From Gammaproteobacteria bacterium (GTDB lineage Bacteria > Pseudomonadota > Gammaproteobacteria > DSM-16500): DNA of 64,000 nucleotides. The stretch covers positions 1 to 64,000 of the forward strand of contig BMAH01000013.1 in the NCBI GenBank assembly GCA_014132615.1, given 5' to 3'. The position numbers were made by a program, and so were the translations under genes. This document shows positions 8,680 to 17,193 of the stretch, one piece after another. How positions within the stretch are numbered: position 1 is the first letter of the stretch; every line of letters begins with the position of its first letter. The notes below the pieces were generated by a model. It saw only the letters and a program-made list of their open reading frames with translations. It ran no database searches and had not been told where the DNA came from.

Positions 8680-9879
8680 ATGATTATTCAACCTAAAATT
8701 CGTGGCTTCATATGCACGACTGCTCATCCTAATGGATGCGCAAAAGCAGTGTTAGAACAAATAAACTATGTAAAAGCGCAAGGTAAATTAAATGGACCCA
8801 AGAATGTATTAGTCATTGGTGCCTCAACAGGTTACGGGCTTGCTAGTAGAATAGTAGCCACTTTTGGTGCTGATGCTAAAACAATAGGGGTTTTCTACGA
8901 AAAAGAAGCGGATGAAAAGCGCACGGCATCTGCCGGTTGGTATAACTCCGCCGCTTTTGAGCGCTATGCATTAGAGCAAGGTTATTACGCAAAAAGTATT
9001 AACGGCGATGCATTTTCAAGTGAAATTAAAAAGCAAACGGCTGAATTAATTCGTAAGGATTTGGGTAAGATAGATTTAATTATTTATAGCCTTGCCTCCC
9101 CGCGGCGCATTCATCCTGATACCGGCGAAGTGTTTAATTCTGCTTTAAAACCAATAGGCGAATCTTTTTCAGGTAAAACGATTGATGCATTTAAAGGTGA
9201 AGTAAAAGACGTCACGATTGAGCCTGCAACAGAACAAGAAATTAAAAATACAATTGCTGTTATGGGTGGTGATGATTGGGAATTGTGGATAAGTTATTTA
9301 AATAAAGAAGGGTTATTAGCGTCTGGTGTTAAAACGGTAGCTTATTCTTATCTTGGTCCTGTATTAACGCATTCCATTTATAAAAATGGCACGATAGGTA
9401 AAGCAAAAGAGCACTTAAAAGCAACCGCCGATAAATTAAACGACACATTAAAAAGCGTTAACGGAGAGGCTATGGTGTCGGTTGATAAAGCAGTTGTTAC
9501 CCAAGCTAGTGCTGCTATACCTGTTGTTCCTCTCTACATCGCTTTATTATTTAAAATAATGAAAGCAAAAGGGACGCATGAAGGGTGTATAGAGCAAATC
9601 TATCGTTTATTTAAAGATTATTTATATGCGAGCAAGCCTTTGAGTCGAGATGAAGAAGGTTATATACGCTTGGATGATTTGGAATTAGAGCCCTCAGTTC
9701 AACAGGCTATTACATCAGCATGGTCAACTATTACAACCGATAATCTATCTACTGAAACGGATGTAGAGGGTTATAGAAATGATTTCTATCGTCTATTTGG
9801 CTTTAATATAGATGGCGTTGATTATGAGCAGGATGTTAACCCAGTGGTAGAGATACCATCGTTAGTAGAAAGCAAATAG
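8680..9879 (+). CDS. fabV: NADH-dependent trans-2-enoyl-CoA/ACP reductase
   Basis: Final reductive step of the fatty-acid elongation cycle, acting in the cytoplasm; FabV-type enzymes are known for triclosan resistance. The N terminus carries the long FabV lead (IIQPKIRGFICTTAHPNGC) before the dinucleotide site VLVIGASTGYGLASR. The catalytic Tyr-(x8)-Lys pair fits IYKNGTIGKAK in the SYLGP region. At 399 residues it is full length. ATG at 8680 with GAGG 5 nt upstream is preferred to the GTG two codons earlier. The roughly 270-bp gap upstream is shared with the divergent histone-like gene; I see no promoter I can support there. Confidence 0.96.
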   Translation: MIIQPKIRGFICTTAHPNGCAKAVLEQINYVKAQGKLNGPKNVLVIGASTGYGLASRIVATFGADAKTIGVFYEKEADEKRTASAGWYNSAAFERYALEQGYYAKSINGDAFSSEIKKQTAELIRKDLGKIDLIIYSLASPRRIHPDTGEVFNSALKPIGESFSGKTIDAFKGEVKDVTIEPATEQEIKNTIAVMGGDDWELWISYLNKEGLLASGVKTVAYSYLGPVLTHSIYKNGTIGKAKEHLKATADKLNDTLKSVNGEAMVSVDKAVVTQASAAIPVVPLYIALLFKIMKAKGTHEGCIEQIYRLFKDYLYASKPLSRDEEGYIRLDDLELEPSVQQAITSAWSTITTDNLSTETDVEGYRNDFYRLFGFNIDGVDYEQDVNPVVEIPSLVESK

Positions 9880-9883
9880 CCAT

Positions 9884-9915
9884 TAGGCCAAGTTGTTAGT
9901 CTGCAACTTGGCCTA
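9884..9915. terminator. Hairpin between convergent fabV and SDR genes
   Basis: The 12-bp perfect arms TAGGCCAAGTTG and CAACTTGGCCTA have an 8-nt loop. The hairpin overlaps the last codons of the SDR gene, and only a short GGTTT follows on the plus strand, so it is a moderate terminator candidate. Confidence 0.55.
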
Positions 9916-10597
9916 GGTTTGAATGCAATACTGCTCCATTTATTACCGCATTAGTTGCGCAAAAATAAACTGTCTTAGCAATTTCTATGGGTTGAATTAG
10001 CCTTTTAGCAGTGACTTTATTTGCAATTAATTGCTCTAAACGACTGGCTTCCATCGTGTCTCTCAAAAGATGCGTATCAACAAAGCCAGGACAAATGCAG
10101 CAAGTATGAATGTTTTTGCCAGCTAAATCTTGACACGTTGCACGCATTAAGCCAATTAATGCATGTTTAGAAATAGAGTAAGAAGCGCTATTGGGAACAG
10201 CTTTTTCTCCTAAGGTAGAGCCAATATAAATAATACTCGAGCTCTGTGTCATTATAGGTAGAAGCAGTGTATTTAAAGCAGCTGCTGCTATGACATTAAT
10301 ATCGAGTGTTAACTTTAATGTCTGAGGATTTAATGTATCTACCTTGTCTCTTTCGTAATGAGCAGCATTATGCACTAAGCTAATGGTGCTAGGATTTTTG
10401 ATTAACGTAGAGAGCTGAGATTGATATTCATTAAGTTTATCCCAGTCAGTAAGATCGACAGGTATATTAACAACATTAGTAAGAGGGCAGGGTGAGCGAG
10501 ATAGGTTAATGGTATGCCAGCCTTGTTCTTGAAAATAAGCGATAGTTTTTTCGCCAATGCCTCGGCTACCGCCAGTAATAATTAAATATTTACTCAT
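9896..10597 (-). CDS. Short-chain dehydrogenase/reductase (sepiapterin-reductase-like context)
   Basis: A 233-residue NAD(P)-dependent oxidoreductase: dinucleotide motif TGGSRGIGE at about residues 8-16, NAA at VHNAAHY, and the catalytic YSISK with an upstream serine in IYIGST. It starts with GAGGAAG upstream and overlaps the preceding pterin-synthase gene by 8 nt, so the two are translated together. That pairing suggests a pterin substrate (sepiapterin or dihydromonapterin reductase type), although SDR sequence alone cannot show the substrate. The terminal LGQVAD codons are part of a hairpin. Confidence 0.88.
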   Translation of the reverse strand: MSKYLIITGGSRGIGEKTIAYFQEQGWHTINLSRSPCPLTNVVNIPVDLTDWDKLNEYQSQLSTLIKNPSTISLVHNAAHYERDKVDTLNPQTLKLTLDINVIAAAALNTLLLPIMTQSSSIIYIGSTLGEKAVPNSASYSISKHALIGLMRATCQDLAGKNIHTCCICPGFVDTHLLRDTMEASRLEQLIANKVTAKRLIQPIEIAKTVYFCATNAVINGAVLHSNLGQVAD

Positions 10598-11129
10598 TTA
10601 CTTCCTCTAAAAACATCGTTGTGACTGGTGCTTTTGTATTATTTGCTTGCCACGTTGCAGAACCAGATTGCCCAGGTCCTGAAAATACTTTTACCTGTAT
10701 ACCAACTATAGCATTGCTCGCCAATTCAATTACATCGTGGGTCAATTCTTGGATAAACCAATGTGATAGCTCTTCTACAGTCGCATTCGTAATAGGCAAA
10801 ATAGTGACGTCTCTATTAAGGAATAGCATTTCTTCATCATTAAAAATAATGCGATGATGTTTGCCTTCCTGAGAAACTTTTAAATGTTTACATAAACCCG
10901 GAATGATGACAGTTTCATCTATGCGCTCGCACAAATCGCGTAATTTAGTTTTATACAGTCGATAATCAAATGCTAATCCATCCTCATTAACGCAGGTCGT
11001 AAAGGCAACATATAATTGGTAATTATGTCCGTGTAAATTTTCTCGGGAAGTGCTAGAGAAAATAGTAAAATGCCCAGCAGAAAACTTTAAATTTTCTTTA
11101 AATAATTCTATGGTTGATAAGCGCGACAT
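10590..11129 (-). CDS. 6-pyruvoyl-tetrahydropterin synthase family enzyme, Glu-type motif
   Basis: A zinc enzyme of the QueD/PTPS superfamily acting on dihydroneopterin triphosphate-like substrates. Zn ligands are His20 and the HGH pair (His33, His35) in NLHGHNY. QueD and human PTPS have a catalytic Cys shortly before HGH. Here that stretch is TSRENL, with no Cys and a Glu three residues before HGH, as I recall for PTPS-III enzymes linked to folate-pterin synthesis. The usual Asp-His pair appears as IDET. Length is 179 residues from the ATG at 11129 (AAGAG upstream); the frame extends to a TTG at 11168. It is probably an operon with the rlpA-like gene and the overlapping SDR. Calling it QueD would be unsafe. 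Confidence 0.85.
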   Translation of the reverse strand: MSRLSTIELFKENLKFSAGHFTIFSSTSRENLHGHNYQLYVAFTTCVNEDGLAFDYRLYKTKLRDLCERIDETVIIPGLCKHLKVSQEGKHHRIIFNDEEMLFLNRDVTILPITNATVEELSHWFIQELTHDVIELASNAIVGIQVKVFSGPGQSGSATWQANNTKAPVTTMFLEEVNE

Positions 11130-11161
11130 AGTTTTTCTCTTATCGAGTAGAAAGTTTATGT

Positions 11162-11614
11162 TTAACAAATCTTGCTCTGTTTAGTGGGTAATACTTTAAT
11201 GCTAACTTTAGCTAACCCACTACCGACCATACCCAATTTTTTAGCAGCAGCATAGGATAGGTCAATCATACGATTTTTTTTAAACGGTCCCCTATCATTC
11301 ACTCTGACAATCACTTGCCGGCCATTTCTTTCATTGGTGACTAAAAGACGTGTAGCAAAAGGAAGGGTTCTATGCGCTGCTGTCAATTGATACATGTTAT
11401 ACCGCTCACCGCTTGAAGTGCGTCTTTTATGAAATTTTTTACCATACCAAGATGCAATACCTTTTTGAGTGCAGACTTTATTGGTCACGGTTATCTGCTG
11501 CGGTTGGCTTTTTGTTTTATGCGCCGCTAAGGTTTTTTTATTTACGGTCTTAGCATGGCAGCCTGCTATCATCAATATTAAAATTAGCAAAAAAAATTTA
11601 CTTTTTTTCAACAT
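11162..11614 (-). CDS. rlpA: RlpA-like lipoprotein with double-psi beta-barrel
   Basis: A septal/outer-membrane lipoprotein of the RlpA family; several members are lytic transglycosylases acting on peptidoglycan lacking stem peptides. The lipobox IAGC places the lipidated Cys near residue 19. The DPBB domain is complete: GIASWYGKKFHKRRTSSGE, LTAAHRTLPFAT, then VRVNDRGPF with the catalytic-type Asp and MIDLS. At 150 residues it is short and lacks the C-terminal SPOR domain of E. coli RlpA, so septal targeting by denuded glycan is not expected. It has a strong SD (AAGGAG). It precedes the PTPS gene by 32 nt. Confidence 0.9.
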   Translation of the reverse strand: MLKKSKFFLLILILMIAGCHAKTVNKKTLAAHKTKSQPQQITVTNKVCTQKGIASWYGKKFHKRRTSSGERYNMYQLTAAHRTLPFATRLLVTNERNGRQVIVRVNDRGPFKKNRMIDLSYAAAKKLGMVGSGLAKVSIKVLPTKQSKIC

Positions 11615-11754
11615 ACTTTCTCCTTGAACGCGTAAAATCAGCGCAGCAGAATAATTTAAATTTAAAAAAATAAATTATTTGTTATCGAGTTTTTTAATGC
11701 AGCATTAATGATTCTGTCTTTTGAGTGAAGAAAGTATAGCAAGTTTGTGAGTCT

Positions 11755-11781
11755 ATGGCTAATTGCATAACAATTAGCCAT
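11755..11781. repeat. Perfect 11-bp hairpin between ggt and rlpA
   Basis: ATGGCTAATTG and CAATTAGCCAT flank a 5-nt CATAA loop. It lies downstream of ggt in its direction of transcription, but no T-tract follows, so it may be a processed 3' end or a repeat element rather than a typical terminator. Confidence 0.5.
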
Positions 11782-11782
11782 G

Positions 11783-11880
11783 GTACTGTCATCCTGTACC
11801 CATGATACTGTCATCCTTCGCTGCGCTCAGGATGACAGTGCGCTATGACAGTGCGCTATGACATTATACTCAGGATGACC
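11783..11880. repeat. Cluster of GTCATCC/GGATGAC palindromic repeats
   Basis: The block contains two direct copies of TACTGTCATCC, a palindrome CTGTCATCC (11808-11816)/GGATGACAG (11830-11838) with the loop TTCGCTGCGCTCA, two tandem 13-bp units ACAGTGCGCTATG (11835-11860), and a terminal CAGGATGAC. It looks like a decayed stack of small intergenic palindromic elements. No gene is visible in it. Confidence 0.75.
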
Positions 11881-11881
11881 T

Positions 11882-13558
11882 CTAATAACCTAATGCAGCG
11901 CCATCAGGGCGTCTTCTATCATTTGCACCAAGAAAATTACCATTATGGTCTATGTAAATTGCTTCCACAGCGCCCCACGTGCCTTGGGGAAGTAATCGAT
12001 AGCCTAAGTAGTGCAGATTTTTTTGTAAGGCAAATGAAAATGCAAGTGGTTCAATATCAACAAAATTAGGATTGCCTTGGAAATGATAGCGAGATGCATC
12101 TACGGCTTCTTTGATATTCATATCTTCATCGATAACGTTTAATAATGTGAGTAAAACAGAAGTAATAATGCGAGGACCGCCAGGGCTGCCTAATACCATT
12201 TTTACTTTTCCATCTTTTAAAACGATGGTAGGGGTCATGGAACTTAATGGTCTTTTGCCTGGTTGAATATTATTTGCATCATGTTGTATTAAACCAAAAC
12301 GATTGGGCACACCTGCTTTGGTAGCAAAATCATCCATTTCATCATTAAGAAAAAAACCTGTCGGTTTGGCAATTAATTTGCTGCCAAAAAAGCCATTTAA
12401 AGTGTAGGTTACTGAAACGGCATTGCCTTTGTTGTCAATGATGGAATAATGGGTGGTATCACTTAATTCTTTTACATCTTTTTCTATAGTTGTATCTACA
12501 AAACGTTTAGCTTTTATATTTTTGCTAATTTTTTTTGCGTAGTCCGATGATAGTAATTCCGCAATGGGATTATCAATAAAATTAGGGTCACCTAACTTTT
12601 CATTTCTATCTCTATAGGCATAACGCATTGCTTCCAAAATATAATTAATGTCTTGAGTTTGGTGGTATCGGCTGGAGGATATAGGCAAGTTCGATAAGAT
12701 ATTCAGCATTTCGCATAATGTAATGCCACCAGAGCTTGGTGGTGCAGAAGAAATAATTTGATAGCCTTTATACGAGCATGTGATGGGAGCTAATTCTTCG
12801 ACATTGTATTGCTCAAAATCAGCTAAAGAGAGAATGCCGCCTTCTTTTTCACTTGCTGATACGATATCTTTTGCAATACTACCTTTATAAAAAGCTTGAG
12901 CGCCGTGGTTAGAAATTAATTGTAATGTAGCAGCAAGATCAGTTTGTATTATTTTTTCACCCGCTTGATAAGGCTTACCATTTTTTAAAAAAATACTGGC
13001 GACATAGGGGTCACGAGCTAAGTCTTCTGCATAAACACCAAACCATTTTGCATCGTAAGGGGTAACTACATAACCTTCTTTCGCTAATTTAATAGCAGGA
13101 GCCATGACTTGTTCGCGTGTAAAAGTACCGTATTTGTTTAAAGCGGTTTCAAATCCTAATACTGTGCCGGGTACGGCAACGGATAAATAGCTTTGCGTAA
13201 TATCGTCCGTTGTTTCGGTATCTGCGCTATCTTGAAATAAAGTTGAAGTCGCTCTAAGCGGGGCTTTTTCTCTAAAGTTAATAAAGATATTTTTACCATC
13301 TGCTAAGTGAATTGTCATAAAGCCACCGCCACCAATATTTCCGCAGCAGGGATAAGTCACTGCTAAGGCATAGCCAACAGCGATGGCTGCATCAATTGCA
13401 TTGCCACCGGCACGTAAAATATCTACACCTACTTGAGTTGCTACCCTTTGTTCTGAAACAACCATACCTTGTTTTGCTATAACAGGCGTGATATCAGCAA
13501 AAGAGTGGGTGCAAAAGAGAAGAGTTAATAACGTCAAAACACGTTTAATGCTAATCAT
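11882..13558 (-). CDS. ggt: Gamma-glutamyltranspeptidase
   Basis: A periplasmic N-terminal-nucleophile hydrolase that cleaves glutathione and other gamma-glutamyl compounds. It has a Sec signal peptide (ISIKRVLTLLTLLFCTHSFA), the large-subunit GGGGFMTIH region, and the autoprocessing/catalytic threonine in LSDTTHYSIID that separates large and small subunits. Downstream are NDEMDDF and the SSMTPTIV and GSPGGPRI motifs. Length 558 residues is normal. It is the sole gene on this strand here, with a repeat cluster immediately after its stop. Together with the ergothioneine genes to the right it adds to local thiol metabolism, but no operon link exists. Confidence 0.96.
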   Translation of the reverse strand: MISIKRVLTLLTLLFCTHSFADITPVIAKQGMVVSEQRVATQVGVDILRAGGNAIDAAIAVGYALAVTYPCCGNIGGGGFMTIHLADGKNIFINFREKAPLRATSTLFQDSADTETTDDITQSYLSVAVPGTVLGFETALNKYGTFTREQVMAPAIKLAKEGYVVTPYDAKWFGVYAEDLARDPYVASIFLKNGKPYQAGEKIIQTDLAATLQLISNHGAQAFYKGSIAKDIVSASEKEGGILSLADFEQYNVEELAPITCSYKGYQIISSAPPSSGGITLCEMLNILSNLPISSSRYHQTQDINYILEAMRYAYRDRNEKLGDPNFIDNPIAELLSSDYAKKISKNIKAKRFVDTTIEKDVKELSDTTHYSIIDNKGNAVSVTYTLNGFFGSKLIAKPTGFFLNDEMDDFATKAGVPNRFGLIQHDANNIQPGKRPLSSMTPTIVLKDGKVKMVLGSPGGPRIITSVLLTLLNVIDEDMNIKEAVDASRYHFQGNPNFVDIEPLAFSFALQKNLHYLGYRLLPQGTWGAVEAIYIDHNGNFLGANDRRRPDGAALGY

Positions 13559-13660
13559 ATTGGTTAGCTACCTGCTTAAGACATTTAAATATCATACATC
13601 TTTTTATTGCAGTATTTGCCTGACTCATGAAAAATGCTTTAAAGGATGAATAAATTTCGT

Positions 13661-13679
13661 TAACAAAAAGGATTTGTTA
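13661..13679 (+). promoter_or_regulatory. SD-in-loop hairpin at the outer-membrane protein start
   Basis: Arms TAACAAA (13661-13667) and TTTGTTA (13673-13679) pair perfectly over 7 bp around the loop AAGGA (13668-13672), which is the SD. The second arm ends on the A of the ATG. Confidence 0.6.
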
Positions 13680-14206
13680 TGAAAAAAATACTGCCAATCC
13701 TGTTACTCCTTGCAACATCGACCACATGGGCTGCTGATTTCTACGTTGTTCCCACTCTCGGATATGAAGCTATCTCAGTAGACGATGCTGATTACGGCGC
13801 ATTGGTCCCGCGTGTAGCGGTTGGGGTGGGAGGTGGTATTAATAATACCCTTTTATATTTAGGCGGTGAGCTTTTTGGAAATTTTTTAGGTTTAACTTTG
13901 CATAATAATACAGGACCAACGCCTGGTTTAAAATTTAAATACAATGTAGGGGCGAGTATCATACCAGGTTATTATTTAGACGATATTTTATTAGCCTTTT
14001 TACGCCTTGGTCCTATCATCACCAACTTCGACGAACTAGATACTACACGTACAGGATGGCAGATAGGTGTAGGTTTACAGGCTAATCTTTCACCTTGCCT
14101 TGATGTGCGCGGAGAATATGTTTATACAGGCTACCCATCGCTTACTGGGGTGGGTAGTCCAAGAGGCGATGAGTATATGTTGGGATTGGTATATAAATTC
14201 CAATAG
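13679..14206 (+). CDS. Small outer-membrane beta-barrel protein
   Basis: A 175-residue protein with a clear signal peptide (MKKILPILLLLATSTTWAA). The mature chain has alternating hydrophobic/polar strands with many Gly and aromatic residues and ends in MLGLVYKFQ, close to the aromatic C-terminal strand expected for BAM-inserted barrels. Size fits an 8-strand OmpA/OmpW/Opa-like barrel. I recognise no closer family. The next gene (BON lipoprotein) starts 9 nt after its stop, so the two envelope genes are probably one operon. Translation may be controlled by the start-codon hairpin. Confidence 0.8.
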   Translation: MKKILPILLLLATSTTWAADFYVVPTLGYEAISVDDADYGALVPRVAVGVGGGINNTLLYLGGELFGNFLGLTLHNNTGPTPGLKFKYNVGASIIPGYYLDDILLAFLRLGPIITNFDELDTTRTGWQIGVGLQANLSPCLDVRGEYVYTGYPSLTGVGSPRGDEYMLGLVYKFQ

Positions 14207-14215
14207 GATAGGAGA

Positions 14216-14806
14216 ATGATGATGCGCTTATCCACAATCCGTTTTAGTGCAATGTTATTATTGCTTGGTGGTTTAACAGGTTGTATGAACGTTGCAACTA
14301 CGAGTGCCCAAGCAATTTATAATCAACATAGTCTAAGAAAATCGTTAAATGATCAGTACATTACTATGCAAGCGTTTCAAGCGATACATCACAAAACGAC
14401 GCAATTTGCTGACGCTAATATTACAATTTCTACCTACAATGGCGATATGTTATTGGCAGGCCAAGTACCAATGGCATGGCAAAGGGAAAAGCTAGATCAA
14501 ATAGCGAAATCTATTCCTGATGTTAAAGAAGTTCATAATTTAGTAACAGTCTCTAGTCCATCCTCTGCGCTGACTCGCATGAGTGATGCTTGGATTACTG
14601 CCAAGGTAAAGGCAAAGCTTATTGCTTCAAGTGATTTAGATGCGACGCAAGTTAAGGTCATTACCGAAAATGGAACCGTTTATTTAATGGGTATATTGCC
14701 GCCTGATGAAGCCCAAGCAGCAGTCGATTTAGCGAGTGAAACGGCGGGGGTGCAAAGTGTGGTTAAAGTTTTTTATTATTTAACCATTAGTAAAAAAATG
14801 GCTTAA
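14216..14806 (+). CDS. Dual-BON-domain outer-membrane lipoprotein (DolP/YraP-like)
   Basis: A 196-residue lipoprotein: signal with lipobox LTGC (Cys about residue 23), then two BON domains at about residues 60-115 (NITISTYNGDMLLAGQVP) and 125-190 (ITAKVKAKLIA, VKVITENGTVYLMGILP). E. coli DolP has the same size and layout and supports outer-membrane integrity. Three ATG codons are tandem at the start; AGGAG precedes the first. It is co-directional with the barrel protein 9 nt upstream, and the pairing fits a shared envelope role. Confidence 0.9.
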   Translation: MMMRLSTIRFSAMLLLLGGLTGCMNVATTSAQAIYNQHSLRKSLNDQYITMQAFQAIHHKTTQFADANITISTYNGDMLLAGQVPMAWQREKLDQIAKSIPDVKEVHNLVTVSSPSSALTRMSDAWITAKVKAKLIASSDLDATQVKVITENGTVYLMGILPPDEAQAAVDLASETAGVQSVVKVFYYLTISKKMA

Positions 14807-14883
14807 TTTTTTCTTAAATTAGTTAAATTGTAAATATAATAAACGTAAAGTGATAGTTTGCGCTCTCGCTTATTGGTTTGGCT

Positions 14884-14916
14884 TATAATAAATAAATCAC
14901 TTCCAAATTAATTTGG
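14884..14916 (+). promoter_or_regulatory. Putative promoter -10 and palindrome before egtB
   Basis: A perfect TATAAT lies at 14884-14889, though no good -35 is at the usual distance. The palindrome CCAAATTAATTTGG (14903-14916) follows and ends 6 nt before the egtB ATG. It could be an operator, or an RNA hairpin close to the ribosome site. Confidence 0.4.
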
Positions 14917-14922
14917 GTTGTT

Positions 14923-16170
14923 ATGATTTCAAACCAAGCGCTGATACAATCCTTTACTATGACGCGCGGCAAAACGGAAAGTTTATGTAATCCGCTTGAA
15001 ATAGAAGATTATGTAATCCAGTCCATGCCAGATGTAAGTCCGCCTAAATGGCATTTGGCGCATACTACTTGGTTTTTTGAAACTTTCTTATTACTACCCC
15101 TAACTCACTACAAACCATTTAACCCAATATTCCAAACGCTATTTAATTCGTATTATCAAAAGCTAGGTCAACCTTATCCGCGGCACAAGCGCGGCTATCT
15201 TGCAAGGCCAACTGTGCAGCAAGTGTATGCGTATAGACATTACGTGGATGAAAAAATAATTAAGTATTTGCATGAATTACCGCAGGATGAATTGCAACGT
15301 ATTGCACCACTCATTATTTTGGGATTAGAACACGAGCAACAACATCAAGAATTATTGTTAATGGATATTAAGCATAATTTTTCTTTAGATCCGGTTTATC
15401 CAATCTATCAGCGTAAGTCAGATAAAACCCATTCTCCTACGCAAGATGTTGACTGGGTCGCCTTTTCTGGTGGGGTGATGGAAGCGGGCTATGCAGGTGA
15501 TGGATTTTGTTTTGATAATGAATTGCCAAGACATTCGCATTTTCTTGCTGATTACCAATTAGCAAATCGTTTAGTGACTAATGACGAATACTTAGAATTT
15601 ATTGAAGCAGGCGGTTATAAAACACCAGATTGGTGGTTGTCAGATGGCTGGGATGCGGTAGTGAATAATCAATGGCAGGCGCCTGCATATTGGCAACAGC
15701 AAGGAAATGAGTGGTATGTATTCACGCTAAATGGATTAGGTAAATTAAATCCTAATGAGCCTGTTGTGCATGTAAGTTATTATGAGGCAGATGCTTACGC
15801 GCGCTTTAAACAAGCAAGATTACCTTCCGAGATGGAATGGGAGCATGCAGCCACAACCTTGCCTGCTAAATTAAAGGGAAATTTCTTAGAAGAAAATCAT
15901 TTGCATCCTATACATGCATCAGAAGATGAAACCGTAAAGCAATTATTAGGTGATGTATGGGAATGGACCTTAAGTCCTTACACGCCTTATCCCGGTTACC
16001 GGCCATTGAAAGGGGCATTGGGCGAGTACAATGGTAAGTTTATGAGTAATCAAATGGTATTACGAGGTGGAAGCTGCGTTACACCTTCTTCACATATTCG
16101 TACAACGTATAGAAATTTTTTCCAGCCCGATAAGCGTTGGCAATTCAGTGGTATACGCCTTGCTAAATAA
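14923..16170 (+). CDS. egtB: Ergothioneine biosynthesis iron-dependent sulfoxide synthase
   Basis: Non-heme iron enzyme that joins trimethylhistidine (hercynine) to a thiol donor with O2, giving the sulfoxide precursor of ergothioneine. The DinB-like N-terminal half carries three iron-ligand histidines, His47 in HLAHTTWF and His137/His141 in EHEQQHQE. The C-terminal formylglycine-generating-enzyme-like half has VTNDEYLEF, RLPSEMEWEHA, GDVWEWT and RGGSCVTP. At 415 residues it matches EgtB and lacks the extra methyltransferase domain of OvoA. No egtA or egtC is adjacent, so direct use of cysteine as donor is possible. First gene of a tight egtB-egtD-hydrolase/OsmC operon. Confidence 0.95.
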   Translation: MISNQALIQSFTMTRGKTESLCNPLEIEDYVIQSMPDVSPPKWHLAHTTWFFETFLLLPLTHYKPFNPIFQTLFNSYYQKLGQPYPRHKRGYLARPTVQQVYAYRHYVDEKIIKYLHELPQDELQRIAPLIILGLEHEQQHQELLLMDIKHNFSLDPVYPIYQRKSDKTHSPTQDVDWVAFSGGVMEAGYAGDGFCFDNELPRHSHFLADYQLANRLVTNDEYLEFIEAGGYKTPDWWLSDGWDAVVNNQWQAPAYWQQQGNEWYVFTLNGLGKLNPNEPVVHVSYYEADAYARFKQARLPSEMEWEHAATTLPAKLKGNFLEENHLHPIHASEDETVKQLLGDVWEWTLSPYTPYPGYRPLKGALGEYNGKFMSNQMVLRGGSCVTPSSHIRTTYRNFFQPDKRWQFSGIRLAK

Positions 16171-16186
16171 GCATTAGGAGGTCAGG

Positions 16187-17182
16187 ATGACTGAAATGAT
16201 TCACGTGGAGGCTCAAGATAAACAAGCAGAAAAAATTAACTTGCACGATGAATTTAAAGCCGAAGTGCATGCAGGTTTGTCTAAGCCACGTAAACAATTA
16301 TCCTCAAAATTTTTCTATGATGAAATAGGAAGTGACTTATTTAACCGTATTACGCGTCATCCAGATTATTATTTAACACAATGTGAATTGGATATATTAA
16401 ACACGCACAAAAATGAAATTGCTGAGTTAATAAATTCAAGGGCATTTAATTTAGTTGAACTAGGTCCAGGTGAAGGTATAAAAACAAAAATACTGCTAAA
16501 TAATCTCTTAAACCATCAGGCGAATTTTACTTATACACCTATTGATATTTCCACTGCGTATTTACAGGAATTATCAACAAAGATTGAAAATGAGATTAAA
16601 GGTATTAGTGTCGCGCCTATTCATGGGGATTATTTTCATGGATTAAATTGGCTAAAAACACATTCAAATAAGAAAAATGTCGTATTATTTTTAGGCTCAA
16701 GCATTGGTAATTTTGACTTAATTGCAACGCAACACTTTTTAAAACATTTATGGCAAGTATTAAATAAACAAGATGAAGTTATTTTGGGATTTGATCTACG
16801 TAAAGATATAAAAATATTGTTGCGCGCTTACGACGATGATCAAGGCATTACCAAACAATTTAACTTAAATTTATTAAGACGTATTAATGATGAGCTGGGT
16901 GCAAATTTTAATATAAAACAATTTCAACATTATGCAACTTACAATGTATATACAGGTGCAATGGAAAGTTATTTGTTAAGTAAAATTAAGCAAAAAGTTG
17001 ATATTGCAGCTTGCCAGCAAAGTTATTTATTTGATGCTTTAGAGCCTATACATATGGAATATTCGCATAAATATTTACTTTCACAAATTGAAGAGTTAGC
17101 AAAAGAAAGTGGTTTTGCTATCGTTAAGCATTTTTTCGATAAAAAACAGTTTTTTGTCGATACGTTATGGCGAAAAGAATAG
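16187..17182 (+). CDS. egtD: L-histidine N-alpha-methyltransferase
   Basis: SAM-dependent enzyme that trimethylates histidine to hercynine, the EgtB substrate. Typical features are the N-terminal KPRKQLSSKFFYDEIGSDLFNRITRHPDYYLT block, the SAM-site ELGPGEGIKT, FLGSSIGNF, and GFDLRKD. Length 331 residues is normal. Start ATG at 16187 has AGGAGG 6 nt upstream. It follows egtB by 16 nt and precedes the hydrolase-OsmC gene by 11 nt. Together with EgtB it makes the pathway core; the final C-S lyase (EgtE) is not in the window. Confidence 0.95.
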   Translation: MTEMIHVEAQDKQAEKINLHDEFKAEVHAGLSKPRKQLSSKFFYDEIGSDLFNRITRHPDYYLTQCELDILNTHKNEIAELINSRAFNLVELGPGEGIKTKILLNNLLNHQANFTYTPIDISTAYLQELSTKIENEIKGISVAPIHGDYFHGLNWLKTHSNKKNVVLFLGSSIGNFDLIATQHFLKHLWQVLNKQDEVILGFDLRKDIKILLRAYDDDQGITKQFNLNLLRRINDELGANFNIKQFQHYATYNVYTGAMESYLLSKIKQKVDIAACQQSYLFDALEPIHMEYSHKYLLSQIEELAKESGFAIVKHFFDKKQFFVDTLWRKE

Positions 17183-17193
17183 GATAACGCAAT

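Noticed and set aside
9884-9915. Strong terminator call for the fabV/SDR hairpin
   Set aside because: The stem is perfect but lacks a T-tract on either strand, so only moderate confidence was given.
10590-11129. Annotation of the pterin synthase as QueD
   Set aside because: The catalytic Cys before HGH and the Asp-His pair are absent and the neighbour is an SDR, not queC/queE.
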